54,867 nucleotides of DNA from an uncultured Oscillospiraceae bacterium (GCA_934569195.1 CAKTKB010000001.1:1-54867); one strand, 5' to 3'; positions 1 to 8,402 are shown, counted from the stretch's first letter. Numbers and translations are program-made. The notes: generated by a model not told the origin, from the letters alone.

Positions 1-15
1 AGGTAATGCCAACAC

Positions 16-53
16 AGACGGCGTCCGGAGGAATCCGGCCGCCGTCTTTTTTT
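16..53 (+). terminator. Intrinsic terminator of a gene left of the window
   Basis: An 8-bp stem (16-23 with 40-47) continues inward with a TCCGG/CCGG pairing and is followed at once by a run of T residues (45-53). It would end a plus-strand transcript entering from outside the window. The gene it serves is not visible. Confidence 0.8.
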
Positions 54-239
54 GCCTTAAAAGCTGCCAGCCATGCCAGTGAAGCTGCTTCGTTAAAAGC
101 TTTAGCTTCAGGCATCGAGCGAAGCGAGCGGGAATATCCATAAAATAACAAACGATCGTTAGCGGAGGGCGGAGCATTTGATGCGGGTGAAAATTCAGTG
201 TGTCTTTATAGATATCACCCGGTAAAAAGCCCTTCTGAA

Positions 240-523
240 ACTTAATCGGGCCGCCTGGTTAGCCGGGGATTTTGATTGCATGGGAAATGATATGACTTGC
301 TTTCTCGCGGAAGCCCCTATATCGGGTATGGAAGGCTACGCATTCGGCGGGGATTCAAAAAGTTTTCACTGCCGGAGAGGCGGACTGCGGACAAACCCCG
401 TAAAGCCAATATGATGGAGGCGCGGGAAACCGCGCTGTGATGACCGGCGTAACGGGACGGCACTTTCGCAGGGGAACGCACTTTGGTGCAGTTCCGAAAG
501 GCGTCGGGACAGAAAGTGTTTTT
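240..523 (+). ncRNA. Candidate structured non-coding RNA (unassigned)
   Basis: The stretch from 54 to 585 holds no convincing ORF. Its right half has many complementary segments: 251-256 with 378-383, 260-264 with 334-338, 345-348 with 371-374 and 397-401 with 452-456. There is a perfect 6-bp hairpin closed by a GAAA tetraloop (420-435), a hairpin at 473-495 with one bulged A, and a 7-bp closing stem (461-467 with 512-518) followed by TTTTT. The GNRA loop and the trailing T-run place it on the plus strand. A separate 7-bp stem lies at 184-190/215-221. I see nothing definite in 54-183. The length and multi-stem form recall large Firmicute RNAs such as the raiA motif, but I cannot assign a family and the 5' end is unknown. 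Confidence 0.45.
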
Positions 524-580
524 CTATGACAGAAAATCCGGGGAATGTCCTCCGTTCTTTTCTTTCACTGCCACTTCAAG

Positions 581-625
581 AAAATAAAAACGCGCAGTCT
601 CGGATAACAGCACCGGGACTGCGCG
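581..625 (-). terminator. Intrinsic terminator of pyk
   Basis: A 9-bp perfect stem (591-599 with 617-625) lies just beyond the pyk stop codon. On the minus strand it is followed by a T-rich run (A-run at 581-590 on the plus strand). It faces the plus-strand RNA candidate. Confidence 0.85.
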
Positions 626-640
626 CTTTCATATGCAAAA

Positions 641-2053
641 TCAGGCCTGTTCCACCTTGATCGTATTGGTGTTGCCGGTGGTGCCGTTAATGGGGCCGCC
701 GGTGAAAACGACATTATCGCCAGGCTGGAGGTTCAAAACGCTCTTTGCACCGGCCATACCATAGTAGAACATGACGTCCATGGAGCTGAACTGCTCCGAC
801 AGAACGGGGGTGACACTCCAACTCAGAGCCAGCTTGCGCCACACCTTTTTGTCCGTGGTCATGCCCACAATGTCCACGGGGCAGCGGAAGCGGCTGACCA
901 TTCTTGCGGTCGTGCCGGAGACGGAGCAAACCACGATCGCCTTTGCATCCACGTCGATTGCCATGGCGCAGGTTGCGTGGGATATGGCATCCAGCGTGTT
1001 CCGGATGGGGAACTCCGTGTTGAGAAAGCGCCGGCGGTAGCTGATGTGCTGCTCCGTAAACTCCGCTATCTGAGCCATGTTCCGCACGGCTTCCACGGGA
1101 TACTTACCGGCAGCGGATTCGCCGGAGAGCATAATGGCAGAGCTGCCGTCGTACACTGCGTTGGCGACATCGGAGATTTCCGCACGGGTGGGGCGGGGGT
1201 TGTAAATCATGGACTCCAGCATTTCGGTAGCCGTAATGACGCGCTTACCCAACTGGCGGCACTTGCGGATCAGGAGCTTCTGGACGGAGGGAACCTCTAC
1301 AAAAGGAATTTCAACGCCCAGGTCGCCGCGGGCAATCATGACGCCTTCGCATGCCTGGCAGATTTCCTCAATGTTGTCTACGCCGGACTGGTTTTCAATT
1401 TTTGCGATGATGTCGATCTGCTCGCCCCCGTTGGCATTCAGGAACGCCCGCATGTCCTCCATATCCTTTCGGGTGGATACGAAGGATGCCGCAATGAAGT
1501 CTACGTCATTTTCAATGCCGAACAGCAAATCGGACTTGTCCTGCTCGGACAGATAAGGGCCGGTCATGACCTTGTTGGGGAAGCACATGCTCTTGCGGTT
1601 GCTCATTTCGCCGCCGACCACAACGCGGCAGACGGCATCGTTTCCCTTCAGCTCCTGGACTTCAAAAATGACCAGACCATTGTTGACCAGGATGCGGTCG
1701 CCCACGGCCAGATCGTCAATCAGACCCTTATAGTTGACGGAGACTCTTGTCTCATCGCCTTCAATTTCATCGGTGGTAAATGTGAAAAGGTCGCCCTCCT
1801 TCACGGTCACCTTTCCGTCTGCAAAGGTGCGGATCCGGTATTCCGGGCCCTTTGTATCCAACATGATGGCAATCGGCAGATTCAGCTTTTCCCGAACCTT
1901 TTTTACCAGGTCCATCTTTCTTTTGTGTTCTTCATGGCTGCCATGGGAGAAATTCATCCGGGCGACGTTCATGCCGGCCAGACACATTTGGGTCAGTGTC
2001 TCCTCATTCTCGCTGGCGGGGCCGATGGTACAGATGATCTTCGTCTTTCTCAT
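641..2053 (-). CDS. pyk: Pyruvate kinase
   Basis: Converts phosphoenolpyruvate and ADP to pyruvate and ATP, the last step of glycolysis, in the cytoplasm. The 470-residue product opens with MRKTKIICTIGPAS. It carries the PK signature around IARGDLGVE and the active-site stretch ATEMLESMIYNPRPTRAEIS. MLDTKGPE has the Glu typical of potassium-dependent enzymes. The C-terminal PEP-utiliser domain of some Bacillus enzymes is absent. The ATG at 2053 is chosen because GGAGGTT sits seven bases upstream; a longer reading adds seven unconserved residues without an SD. The gene stands alone with its own promoter and terminator. Confidence 0.97.
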   Translation of the reverse strand: MRKTKIICTIGPASENEETLTQMCLAGMNVARMNFSHGSHEEHKRKMDLVKKVREKLNLPIAIMLDTKGPEYRIRTFADGKVTVKEGDLFTFTTDEIEGDETRVSVNYKGLIDDLAVGDRILVNNGLVIFEVQELKGNDAVCRVVVGGEMSNRKSMCFPNKVMTGPYLSEQDKSDLLFGIENDVDFIAASFVSTRKDMEDMRAFLNANGGEQIDIIAKIENQSGVDNIEEICQACEGVMIARGDLGVEIPFVEVPSVQKLLIRKCRQLGKRVITATEMLESMIYNPRPTRAEISDVANAVYDGSSAIMLSGESAAGKYPVEAVRNMAQIAEFTEQHISYRRRFLNTEFPIRNTLDAISHATCAMAIDVDAKAIVVCSVSGTTARMVSRFRCPVDIVGMTTDKKVWRKLALSWSVTPVLSEQFSSMDVMFYYGMAGAKSVLNLQPGDNVVFTGGPINGTTGNTNTIKVEQA

Positions 2054-2086
2054 CGTGATTAACCTCCAAAACAATTCTTCACGGAA

Positions 2087-2115
2087 ATTTTACTCCACAG
2101 ATGGGGATTTGTCAA
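2087..2115 (-). promoter_or_regulatory. Sigma-A promoter of pyk
   Basis: Read on the minus strand: TTGACA (2110-2115), a 17-bp spacer and TAAAAT (2087-2092), about 34 bp upstream of the pyk start codon. A perfect -35 with a good -10 suggests strong expression. Confidence 0.8.
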
Positions 2116-2158
2116 CCGGAGGGAGGAAATGGCAAATTGTAAATAATCTGCATTTCCC

Positions 2159-2187
2159 TTGAAAAAGGAGGGCAATCGTGGTAAACT
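2159..2187 (+). promoter_or_regulatory. Sigma-A-like promoter of the parvulin gene
   Basis: TTGAAA (2159-2164), 17-bp spacer, TAAACT (2182-2187), ending 45 bp upstream of the start codon. It is divergent from the pyk promoter. Confidence 0.6.
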
Positions 2188-2232
2188 GGTCAGGAAATTA
2201 CCCCGGCATACCCGGAGAAAGAGGAAATGCAC

Positions 2233-3750
2233 ATGAATTGTAAGTTCTGCCATGCCGAAATGGAGGATGGCAATCCCATTTGCCCTGCCTGCGGCAAGGA
2301 TAATGACGCAGTGGAAGTGGCGCCCGTTGAGCAGGAGCCGGAAATCTCCACCGCACAGGAGACGGAGACTGCCCAGGAGACGCCCGCGGCGGAGCCGGAG
2401 CAGACCGGTGCGGTGTGCGAGCCTGCCGAAGAGGACTTCCCCGCTCAGGAGAAAAAGAAGCCTTCCGCCGGAAAGCTGGCCCTGCTGATTGCGCTGGGCG
2501 TGGTGGTCCTTGCGGCGATGGTGGCCCTGGTGATTGCTACCATTCATATGGGCCGCAACAACGTACAGCCCGACAGCACCGATCCTACCGATACGTCCAC
2601 ATCGGCCGCAGATGCCAGCGAGGCAACCGTCCCCACCGACGGAAACCCGGACGACGTGACCTGCAAGGGCAGCTACACCGTGAGCGACGACGCTCTGGCC
2701 GCAGTCCGGGATACGGTGGTTGCAACGGTGGGGGAGGAATCCCTGACGGTTGGCCAGCTCCAGATCTATTACTGGCGCTCCTTCTACGACTTCATGAATA
2801 ACTATGGCAATTATGCCAGCTACTTTGGCCTGGACTATACCCAGCCCCTGGACACCCAGACCTGTTCGATTACGGGCGGCACCTGGCAGCAGTACTTCCT
2901 GTCCTCCGCACTGTCCGACTGGCATCGTTACCTGTCTCTGAGCATGGAGGCGGAAAAGGCCGGTATGCACCTGAGCGATGAGCAGCAGGATTACCTGGAC
3001 AACCTGGAGTCCACGCTCACCTCCACCGCAGAGTCCTATAACTTTGATAATTACCTGGATATGATCCGGTCGGACCTCGGCCCCACGGCGACGCTGGAGG
3101 ACTACGCTTATTATGTCCGGCTCTCCTATATGGGCTATCTGTTCTACAGCAGCGAGTTTGAGAAGCTCAACCCCAGCGAAAGCGACGTGGAGACTTATTT
3201 TGACGAGCACGCAGAGGATTTTGAGGCGGATGGCGTTACTAAGGAAACCGGAAATTATGTAAACGTCCGCCATATTCTCATCGAGCCGGAGGACGGCACC
3301 ACGGATGAGAACGGCAATAAGACCTACACCGATGAGGCGTGGGAGGCTTGCCGGATCAAGGCGCAGGGGCTGCTGGACAGCTGGCTGGCCGGCGCAAAGA
3401 CGGAGGAAAGCTTTGCGGAGCTGGCCAAGGAGAACACCGCCGATACGGCCTCCAAGGAAACCGGCGGACTGTATGAGAAGGTTGTCGAGGGCAGAATGGT
3501 CACGGAGTTCAACGACTGGTGCTTTGATGAAAGCCGTCAGCCCGGCGACTACGGCCTGGTCAAGACCAAGTATGGCTACCACATCATGTATTTTGTGGAC
3601 AGCCAGGCCATCTGGTATACCAATGCTTATGAGGCGCTGATGAGCTCCCTGTCCAACGACATCATTGATCAGGCCATTACCGCTCACCCCATTGAGGTGG
3701 ACTACTCCTCCATTGTTCTGGGATATGTGAAGCAAGGCTCCGAGTCCTGA
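2233..3750 (+). CDS. Membrane-anchored parvulin-type peptidyl-prolyl isomerase with N-terminal zinc ribbon
   Basis: Likely an extracytoplasmic folding factor that isomerises Xaa-Pro bonds. The 505-aa product has a zinc ribbon (Cys3, Cys6, Cys17, Cys20), an acidic Glu/Pro-rich linker, one transmembrane segment at about 81-104 and a Ser/Thr/Asp-rich spacer. A SurA/PrsA-like helical region follows, then a PpiC domain starting near NVRHILIEPE and ending at KYGYHIMYF. The second ATG is chosen: the SD GAGGAA touches the first ATG (2227) but is correctly spaced for 2233. It has its own promoter and terminator. PrsA homologues are usually lipoproteins, so a zinc ribbon left in the cytosol is unusual. 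Confidence 0.88.
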   Translation: MNCKFCHAEMEDGNPICPACGKDNDAVEVAPVEQEPEISTAQETETAQETPAAEPEQTGAVCEPAEEDFPAQEKKKPSAGKLALLIALGVVVLAAMVALVIATIHMGRNNVQPDSTDPTDTSTSAADASEATVPTDGNPDDVTCKGSYTVSDDALAAVRDTVVATVGEESLTVGQLQIYYWRSFYDFMNNYGNYASYFGLDYTQPLDTQTCSITGGTWQQYFLSSALSDWHRYLSLSMEAEKAGMHLSDEQQDYLDNLESTLTSTAESYNFDNYLDMIRSDLGPTATLEDYAYYVRLSYMGYLFYSSEFEKLNPSESDVETYFDEHAEDFEADGVTKETGNYVNVRHILIEPEDGTTDENGNKTYTDEAWEACRIKAQGLLDSWLAGAKTEESFAELAKENTADTASKETGGLYEKVVEGRMVTEFNDWCFDESRQPGDYGLVKTKYGYHIMYFVDSQAIWYTNAYEALMSSLSNDIIDQAITAHPIEVDYSSIVLGYVKQGSES

Positions 3751-3850
3751 TTCGGATAGCGGACGCTCCGCAGAGCTTGGGCGGGTGTATGGAAAAAGCC
3801 AAAGCAAATCTATAAAACGGGCAGTCGTCTGACCCGAGTGATAACGAAAG

Positions 3851-3886
3851 AACGGGTATCTGGATTTCACCGGATACCCGTTTCTT
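3851..3886. terminator. Bidirectional intrinsic terminator
   Basis: A 10-bp stem (3851-3860 with 3873-3882) with T-rich flanks on both strands. It lies 100 bp after the parvulin gene and can serve that gene on the plus strand. The second, GC-rich hairpin at 4008-4033 belongs to the convergent copper operon. Confidence 0.75.
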
Positions 3887-4007
3887 CGGCTGTGGCTGAT
3901 GAAAAAACGACAGCTGTTTTCCTCCGCACCCATACAATGGCTGCGGAGGAGGATGCTGCTTTGCAGCGGTCCGGCTTTCGGACAGGCGATTGCTGCAAAT
4001 AGGAAAT

Positions 4008-4033
4008 GCCCGGGAGCGTGTGCGCTCCCGGGC
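4008..4033 (-). terminator. Intrinsic terminator of the csoR-copA operon
   Basis: An 11-bp perfect GC-rich stem (4008-4018 with 4023-4033) with a 4-base loop, 22 bp beyond the copA stop. The minus-strand downstream sequence is moderately T-rich (ATTTCCTATTTG). Confidence 0.75.
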
Positions 4034-4054
4034 TGATTTTGGTTCTTCTGCGCC

Positions 4055-4264
4055 TTATTCGATGGCGGTGACCGTGTAGTCCTGGTCCTCTACCGCTTTC
4101 TTCAGAACGTCCTTTTCCACAGGGGAACGGAGCGTGACGACGGCGGTGCCGCTTTCGTGGCTCACCTGGGCCTGCTCTACCTGGGGCAGGGCCTCCAGAG
4201 CCTTCTTGACCCGGGCTTCGCAGTGGCCGCACATCATGCCTGTGATTTTCAGTGTCATTTTCAT
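4055..4264 (-). CDS. Possible internally initiated CopZ-like copper chaperone (69 aa)
   Basis: Inside the 3' end of copA, a perfect AGGAGG (4276-4281, minus sense) lies 11 bases before an in-frame ATG. Translation from there gives a free 69-aa HMA protein beginning MKMTLKITGMMCGHC, the size of stand-alone CopZ chaperones. The preceding linker reads like untranslated spacer. The domain may therefore be made both as the CopA tail and as a separate chaperone, or the fusion may be a recent loss of a stop codon. The domain is certain; separate translation is inferred. Confidence 0.5.
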   Translation of the reverse strand: MKMTLKITGMMCGHCEARVKKALEALPQVEQAQVSHESGTAVVTLRSPVEKDVLKKAVEDQDYTVTAIE

Positions 4265-6574
4265 AGTGGTTGTTTCCTCCTGATCGAATGAAATGGGGTG
4301 GTGATTTTTCTTTTTGTCCCGGCGGGTGCTGCGCAGGTCAAACAGATTCAGCCGAAGGGCGTTGGACACCACGCAGAAGCTGCTCAGGCTCATAGCGGCA
4401 GCGCCGAACATGGGATTGAGGGTCAGGCCGAGGGGGATAAAGACACCGGCGGCCAGCGGGATTCCTATGCTGTTGTAGAAGAAGGCCCAGAAGAGATTCT
4501 GGTGGATGTTGCGCAGGGTGGCCCGGCTGAGGCGGATAGCGGCGGGGACATCCGACAGGCGGCTCTTCATCAGCACAACGTCCGCTGCGTCAATGGCCAC
4601 GTCCGTTCCGGCTCCGATGGCAATGCCCACATCGGCCTGGGTCAGAGCGGGCGCGTCGTTGATGCCGTCGCCCACCATGGCGACCTTTCCCTTGGCCTGC
4701 AGGCGCTGCACGACGCTCTGCTTTCCGTCGGGCAGGACCTCGGCAATCACCTCGTCTACACCGGCCTGGGCACCGATGGCCCGGGCGGTGCGCGCATTAT
4801 CGCCGGTCAGCATGACGACCCGGATTCCCATATGCTGCAGCTGGGAGATGGCCTGGGGAGAATCCTCCTTGATCACATCGGCTACGGCAATGGTTCCGAT
4901 AAAGGCTTTGTCCCGGCAGAAAAACAGGGGCGTCTTGCCTTCGGCAGCCAGCGCTTCCGCCCGAGCCTCAACGGCCTCCGGTATGGAAGTCAGAGTCCGC
5001 AGGAAGGCCAGGTTGCCGCCGGCCAGGACTGTTTTGCCCAGGGAGGCGGTCAGACCGTTGCCGGGAAGGGCGCGGAATTGGGTCACGTCCTCCGGGGTGA
5101 TACCGTCCTCCCGGACCTTTTCCAGAATGGCCCGGGCGAGGGGATGCTCGCTTTTGGCCTCCAGCGCACCGGCAAGGGTCAGCAGCTCCTGCTCCGAGAT
5201 GCCGTCGGCGGGCAGAATATCCGTTACCTTGGGTGCGCCCTGGGTGATGGTGCCGGTTTTGTCCAGCGCCACGATCTGAATGCGCCCAGCCTCCTCCAGA
5301 GAAGCGGCGGTCTTGAACAGGATGCCGTTCTTGGCGCCGACGCCGTTGCCGACCATAATGGCCACCGGCGTTGCCAGTCCCAGGGCGCAGGGGCAGGAAA
5401 TGACCAGCACGGAAATGCCCCGGGCCAGGGCATAGCCCACGCTCTGCCCCAGAAGCAGCCAAACAAGGGTGGTGATGGCGGCCAGTGTTATGACAACCGG
5501 GACAAACACGCCGGAAACCTTGTCCGCAATCTTTGCAATGGGAGCCTTGCTGGCCGCCGCGTCGCTGACCATGCGGATGATCTGGGAAAGGGTCGTGTCC
5601 TCACCCACGCGGGTGGCGCGGCACGTCAGTGCGCCGGATTGATTGACGGTGGCGGCCGAAACGGTGCTGCCGGGTTCCTTATCCACGGGGATGCTTTCTC
5701 CCGTCAGAGCCGCTTCATTGACGGCACTGCTGCCCTCTGTTACAACACCGTCCACCGGGATGCTTTCTCCGGGGCGGACCAGGAAGCTGTCGCCGATCTG
5801 CACCTGCTCGATGGGGACGGTTACGGCTTTGCCGTCCCGCAGAAGGGTCGCCGTCTTGGGGGCCAGATTCATCAGGGTTTTCAGGGCGTCCGTCGTCTTG
5901 CCCTTGGAATGGGCCTCCAGGGTTTTGCCCACGGTGATCAGGGCCAGGATCATGGCGGCGGACTCAAAATACAGCTCCATCATATACTGCATGACGCCGG
6001 CCATATCTCCGTCCGTCTGCGCCCGGGTCATGGCGAACAGGGCGTAGGTGCTGTAGGCGAAGGCGGCGGTGGAGCCGAGGGCTACCAGCGTGTCCATATT
6101 GGGTGCGCGATGCCAAAGGGCACGATAGCCGCTGATAAAGAAGTGCTGATTGAGCACCATGACCGCAATGCACAGCAGCATCTGCGTCAGTCCCATGGCA
6201 ATATGATTATCCGTGTAGAAGGCCGGAAGCGGCCAGCCCCACATCATATGCCCCATGGAAAAATACATCAGAACCAGCAAAAAGACCACGGACCAGACCA
6301 GGCGGCGGATCAGCGCAGGCGTCTGCCGGTCCTTCAACGCATCGGAGGCCTGGGCTGCGGAGGGGGCCGCCTTTCCGTCCTTGAGGGAAGCGCCGTAACC
6401 GGCCGCCTCAACGGCTGCGATGACCGCGGACGGCTCCGCCGTACCCTCTACGCCCATTGAGTTGGTCAGCAGGCTCACCGAGCAGGCGCTGACGCCGGGG
6501 ACCTTGCTGACTGCCTTCTCCACCCGGGCGCTGCACGCTGCGCAGCTCATCCCGGTAACTGCATATTGTTTCAT
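4055..6574 (-). CDS. copA: Copper-exporting P1B-type ATPase with N- and C-terminal HMA domains
   Basis: Exports Cu(I) across the cytoplasmic membrane using ATP. The 839-aa protein opens with an HMA domain (GMSCAAC, Cys11 and Cys14). The P-type core follows: TGES actuator loop, membrane CPC motif (SCPCALGLATP), phosphorylation site DKTGTIT, SEHPLA nucleotide-binding motif and GDGINDAPAL hinge. Unusually, the frame continues through a Lys/His-rich linker into a second HMA domain with GMMCGHC, making a CopA-CopZ-like fusion. The ATG at 6574 has AGAGG eight bases upstream; an in-frame GTG at 6583 has no SD. It lies 42 bp after csoR in the same transcription unit. Confidence 0.95.
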   Translation of the reverse strand: MKQYAVTGMSCAACSARVEKAVSKVPGVSACSVSLLTNSMGVEGTAEPSAVIAAVEAAGYGASLKDGKAAPSAAQASDALKDRQTPALIRRLVWSVVFLLVLMYFSMGHMMWGWPLPAFYTDNHIAMGLTQMLLCIAVMVLNQHFFISGYRALWHRAPNMDTLVALGSTAAFAYSTYALFAMTRAQTDGDMAGVMQYMMELYFESAAMILALITVGKTLEAHSKGKTTDALKTLMNLAPKTATLLRDGKAVTVPIEQVQIGDSFLVRPGESIPVDGVVTEGSSAVNEAALTGESIPVDKEPGSTVSAATVNQSGALTCRATRVGEDTTLSQIIRMVSDAAASKAPIAKIADKVSGVFVPVVITLAAITTLVWLLLGQSVGYALARGISVLVISCPCALGLATPVAIMVGNGVGAKNGILFKTAASLEEAGRIQIVALDKTGTITQGAPKVTDILPADGISEQELLTLAGALEAKSEHPLARAILEKVREDGITPEDVTQFRALPGNGLTASLGKTVLAGGNLAFLRTLTSIPEAVEARAEALAAEGKTPLFFCRDKAFIGTIAVADVIKEDSPQAISQLQHMGIRVVMLTGDNARTARAIGAQAGVDEVIAEVLPDGKQSVVQRLQAKGKVAMVGDGINDAPALTQADVGIAIGAGTDVAIDAADVVLMKSRLSDVPAAIRLSRATLRNIHQNLFWAFFYNSIGIPLAAGVFIPLGLTLNPMFGAAAMSLSSFCVVSNALRLNLFDLRSTRRDKKKNHHPISFDQEETTTMKMTLKITGMMCGHCEARVKKALEALPQVEQAQVSHESGTAVVTLRSPVEKDVLKKAVEDQDYTVTAIE

Positions 6575-6616
6575 ATATGTCACCTCTGCAATCTATCTTT
6601 TCCGTTTTATTCCGGA

Positions 6617-6922
6617 TTATTTCATCAATTTACGCAGAACATCTACCAGCTCGTCGATGGTTTCGTCCTTTCCTGCCCGAATATCCCGGGCGACGCAGGT
6701 GTGGATGTGCTGGCTGAGCAGCTCCTTGCTGAAGGCGTTCAGGGCTGCGTTGGCCGCCGCCACCTGATCGAGAATCTGCGTGCAGTAGACGTCCTTCTCC
6801 ACCATACCGCGTATGCCGCGAATCTGCCCCTCGATCCGGTTGAGCCGGTGAATCAGGTTCCGGTATTCCTGCGCGCTCCGCTCCTTTGTTTTGTGACAGC
6901 AGCAGGCGGGTGTTTCTTCCAT
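6617..6922 (-). CDS. csoR: CsoR-family copper-sensing repressor
   Basis: All-helical DNA-binding repressor that releases its operator on binding Cu(I). The 101-aa product carries the Cys47, His72, Cys76 triad with the same spacing (25 and 4 residues) as Mycobacterium tuberculosis CsoR, and the family block around LNRIEGQIRGI. An extra Cys-Cys-Cys-His cluster sits near the N terminus. The ATG at 6922 follows AAGGAGGT with correct spacing; a longer reading runs back through the promoter. It is the first gene of csoR-copA, and two CsoR-like inverted repeats lie in its promoter, so autoregulation is likely. Confidence 0.93.
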   Translation of the reverse strand: MEETPACCCHKTKERSAQEYRNLIHRLNRIEGQIRGIRGMVEKDVYCTQILDQVAAANAALNAFSKELLSQHIHTCVARDIRAGKDETIDELVDVLRKLMK

Positions 6923-6937
6923 GGTACGTACCTCCTT

Positions 6938-6988
6938 TATACCCCCTGTGGGTATACGGATTATATACCCTGGAGGGGTATTTGTCAA
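6938..6988 (-). promoter_or_regulatory. csoR-copA promoter with two CsoR-type operators
   Basis: Read on the minus strand: TTGACA (6983-6988), a 17-bp spacer and TATAAT (6960-6965), a perfect sigma-A promoter. One inverted repeat of the ATACCC...GGGTAT type fills the spacer (6965-6981). A second (6938-6957) lies just downstream over the start of the transcript. Such GC-centred repeats flanked by AT pairs are the known CsoR operator form. A repressor on the first would block polymerase directly. Confidence 0.85.
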
Positions 6989-6998
6989 GCGCGAAAGC

Positions 6999-7031
6999 AA
7001 AAAAATACGGGGCGCCGATTGGGGCGCCCCG
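6999..7031 (-). terminator. Intrinsic terminator of metY
   Basis: A 9-bp GC stem (7008-7016 with 7023-7031) followed on the minus strand by TATTTTTTT. It lies between the metY stop and the csoR promoter and insulates the copper operon. Confidence 0.9.
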
Positions 7032-7041
7032 AGAGGGAGAT

Positions 7042-8334
7042 TCAGTTTTCCAGAGCGGCAAAACCGCGCTGCAGGTCCGCCAGAATGTCGTCGATATGCT
7101 CCGTGCCGATGGACAGGCGGATGGTGTTGGGCTTGATGCCCTGCTCCAGCAGCTCCTGCTGGGTGAGCTGGGAGTGGGTCGTGGTGGCGGGATGGATGAC
7201 CAGGGATTTTACGTCCGCCACATTGGCCAGCAGGGAGAAAATCTCCAGGTTGTCAATAAACTTGTGGGCCTCAGCTGCGCCGCCTTTGATTTCAAAGGTG
7301 AAGATGGACGCGCCGCCGTTGGGGAAATAGGCTTCATACAGAGCGTGGTCGGGATGATCCGGCAGGCTGGGATGGTTTACCTTTTCCACCAGGGGATGGG
7401 AGGCCAGGAACTGCACAACCTTCTTTGTGTTTTCCACATGGCGGTCCAGGCGCAGGGACAGCGTCTCCACACCCTGCAGCAGCAGGAAGGCGTTGAACGG
7501 GGAGATGGTTGCGCCCATATCCCGCAGGAGAATGGCGCGGACGTAGGTCACAAAGGCCGCAGGACCGGCGGCTTCCACAAAGGAAATTCCGTGGTAGCTG
7601 GGGTTCGGCTCCGCAATGGGCGCGTATTTCCCGCTGCGCTTCCAGTCAAAGTTGCCGGAATCTACAATGATGCCTCCAAGAGTGGTTCCGTGGCCGCCGA
7701 TAAATTTGGTGGCGGAGTGGACCACGATGTCGGCGCCGTGCTCAATGGGACGGATCAGGTAGGGGGTGCCGAAGGTGTTGTCAATGACCAGGGGCAGGCC
7801 GTGTTTGTGGGCGATTTCGGCGATGGCGTCAATATCCGGAATATCCGCGTTGGGATTGCCCAGAGTCTCCAGATAGACGGCCTTCGTGTTGGGACGGATG
7901 GCTGCCTCTACCTCCGCCAGGTCGTGGGCGTCCACGAAGGTGGTGGTGATGCCGAACTGGGACAGCGTGTGGGCAAGGAGGTTGTAGCTGCCGCCGTAAA
8001 TCGTCTTTTGGGCGACGATGTGGTCGCCGTTCTGGGCCAGGGCCTGGGTGGTGTAGGTCACGGCGGCGGCGCCGGAGGCGGTCGCCAGGGCCGCCACGCC
8101 GCCCTCCAGCGCGGCGATCCGCTTTTCCAGGACATCCTGGGTGGAGTTGGTCAGACGGCCGTAAATGTTGCCGCTGTCAGACAGGTTAAACCGGGCGGCG
8201 GCGTGGGCGCAGTTCCGGAACACATAGGAGGTAGTCTGATAGATGGGGACGGCCCGGGCATCGGTGGCGGGATCGGGCTGCTCCTGACCTACATGGAGCT
8301 GGAGGGTTTCAAACTTATATTTCTGATTCAGCAT
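7042..8334 (-). CDS. metY: O-acetylhomoserine sulfhydrylase / aminocarboxypropyltransferase
   Basis: PLP enzyme of the Cys/Met metabolism family that makes homocysteine from O-acetylhomoserine and sulfide, a direct route to methionine. The 430-aa product begins [15 protein letters not shown], has the cofactor-binding region [16 protein letters not shown], and the PLP lysine in [11 protein letters not shown]. Its length fits MetY (about 425-430) better than the shorter cystathionine synthases and lyases (about 380). The start has TGAGGT upstream. The gene is monocistronic behind a roughly 250-nt leader with an attenuator. The exact acyl substrate (acetyl or succinyl) cannot be fixed from sequence alone. 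Confidence 0.9.
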   Translation of the reverse strand: MLNQKYKFETLQLHVGQEQPDPATDARAVPIYQTTSYVFRNCAHAAARFNLSDSGNIYGRLTNSTQDVLEKRIAALEGGVAALATASGAAAVTYTTQALAQNGDHIVAQKTIYGGSYNLLAHTLSQFGITTTFVDAHDLAEVEAAIRPNTKAVYLETLGNPNADIPDIDAIAEIAHKHGLPLVIDNTFGTPYLIRPIEHGADIVVHSATKFIGGHGTTLGGIIVDSGNFDWKRSGKYAPIAEPNPSYHGISFVEAAGPAAFVTYVRAILLRDMGATISPFNAFLLLQGVETLSLRLDRHVENTKKVVQFLASHPLVEKVNHPSLPDHPDHALYEAYFPNGGASIFTFEIKGGAAEAHKFIDNLEIFSLLANVADVKSLVIHPATTTHSQLTQQELLEQGIKPNTIRLSIGTEHIDDILADLQRGFAALEN

Positions 8335-8372
8335 AAAGCATACCTCATTTCTGTTTTATCCATTTTTGCAGT

Positions 8373-8402
8373 AAAAAAGCCGGGGGCATTCCGCTCCCGG
8401 GC
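8373..8402 (-). terminator. Attenuator terminator in the metY leader
   Basis: On the minus strand a GC stem (8393-8400 with 8380-8387, one mismatch) is followed by six T residues (8373-8378), only about 40 bases upstream of the metY start. Its 5' arm (8393-8402) is perfectly complementary over 10 bases to an upstream leader segment at 8473-8482, which could act as an antiterminator. This is a transcription-attenuation layout. Confidence 0.7.

Noticed and set aside
240..523. tmRNA or SRP RNA
   Set aside because: No tag-peptide frame or tRNA-like ends for tmRNA, and no GGAAGCA-type apical loop of the SRP RNA.
2059..3933. Long minus-strand frame opposite the parvulin gene
   Set aside because: Antisense of a gene with clear zinc ribbon, helix and PpiC domain; repetitive low-complexity translation.
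4298..6460. 720-codon open frame on the plus strand opposite copA
   Set aside because: Shadow frame in GC-rich DNA: no recognisable domain, no SD, and composition typical of an antisense reading of the conserved copA.
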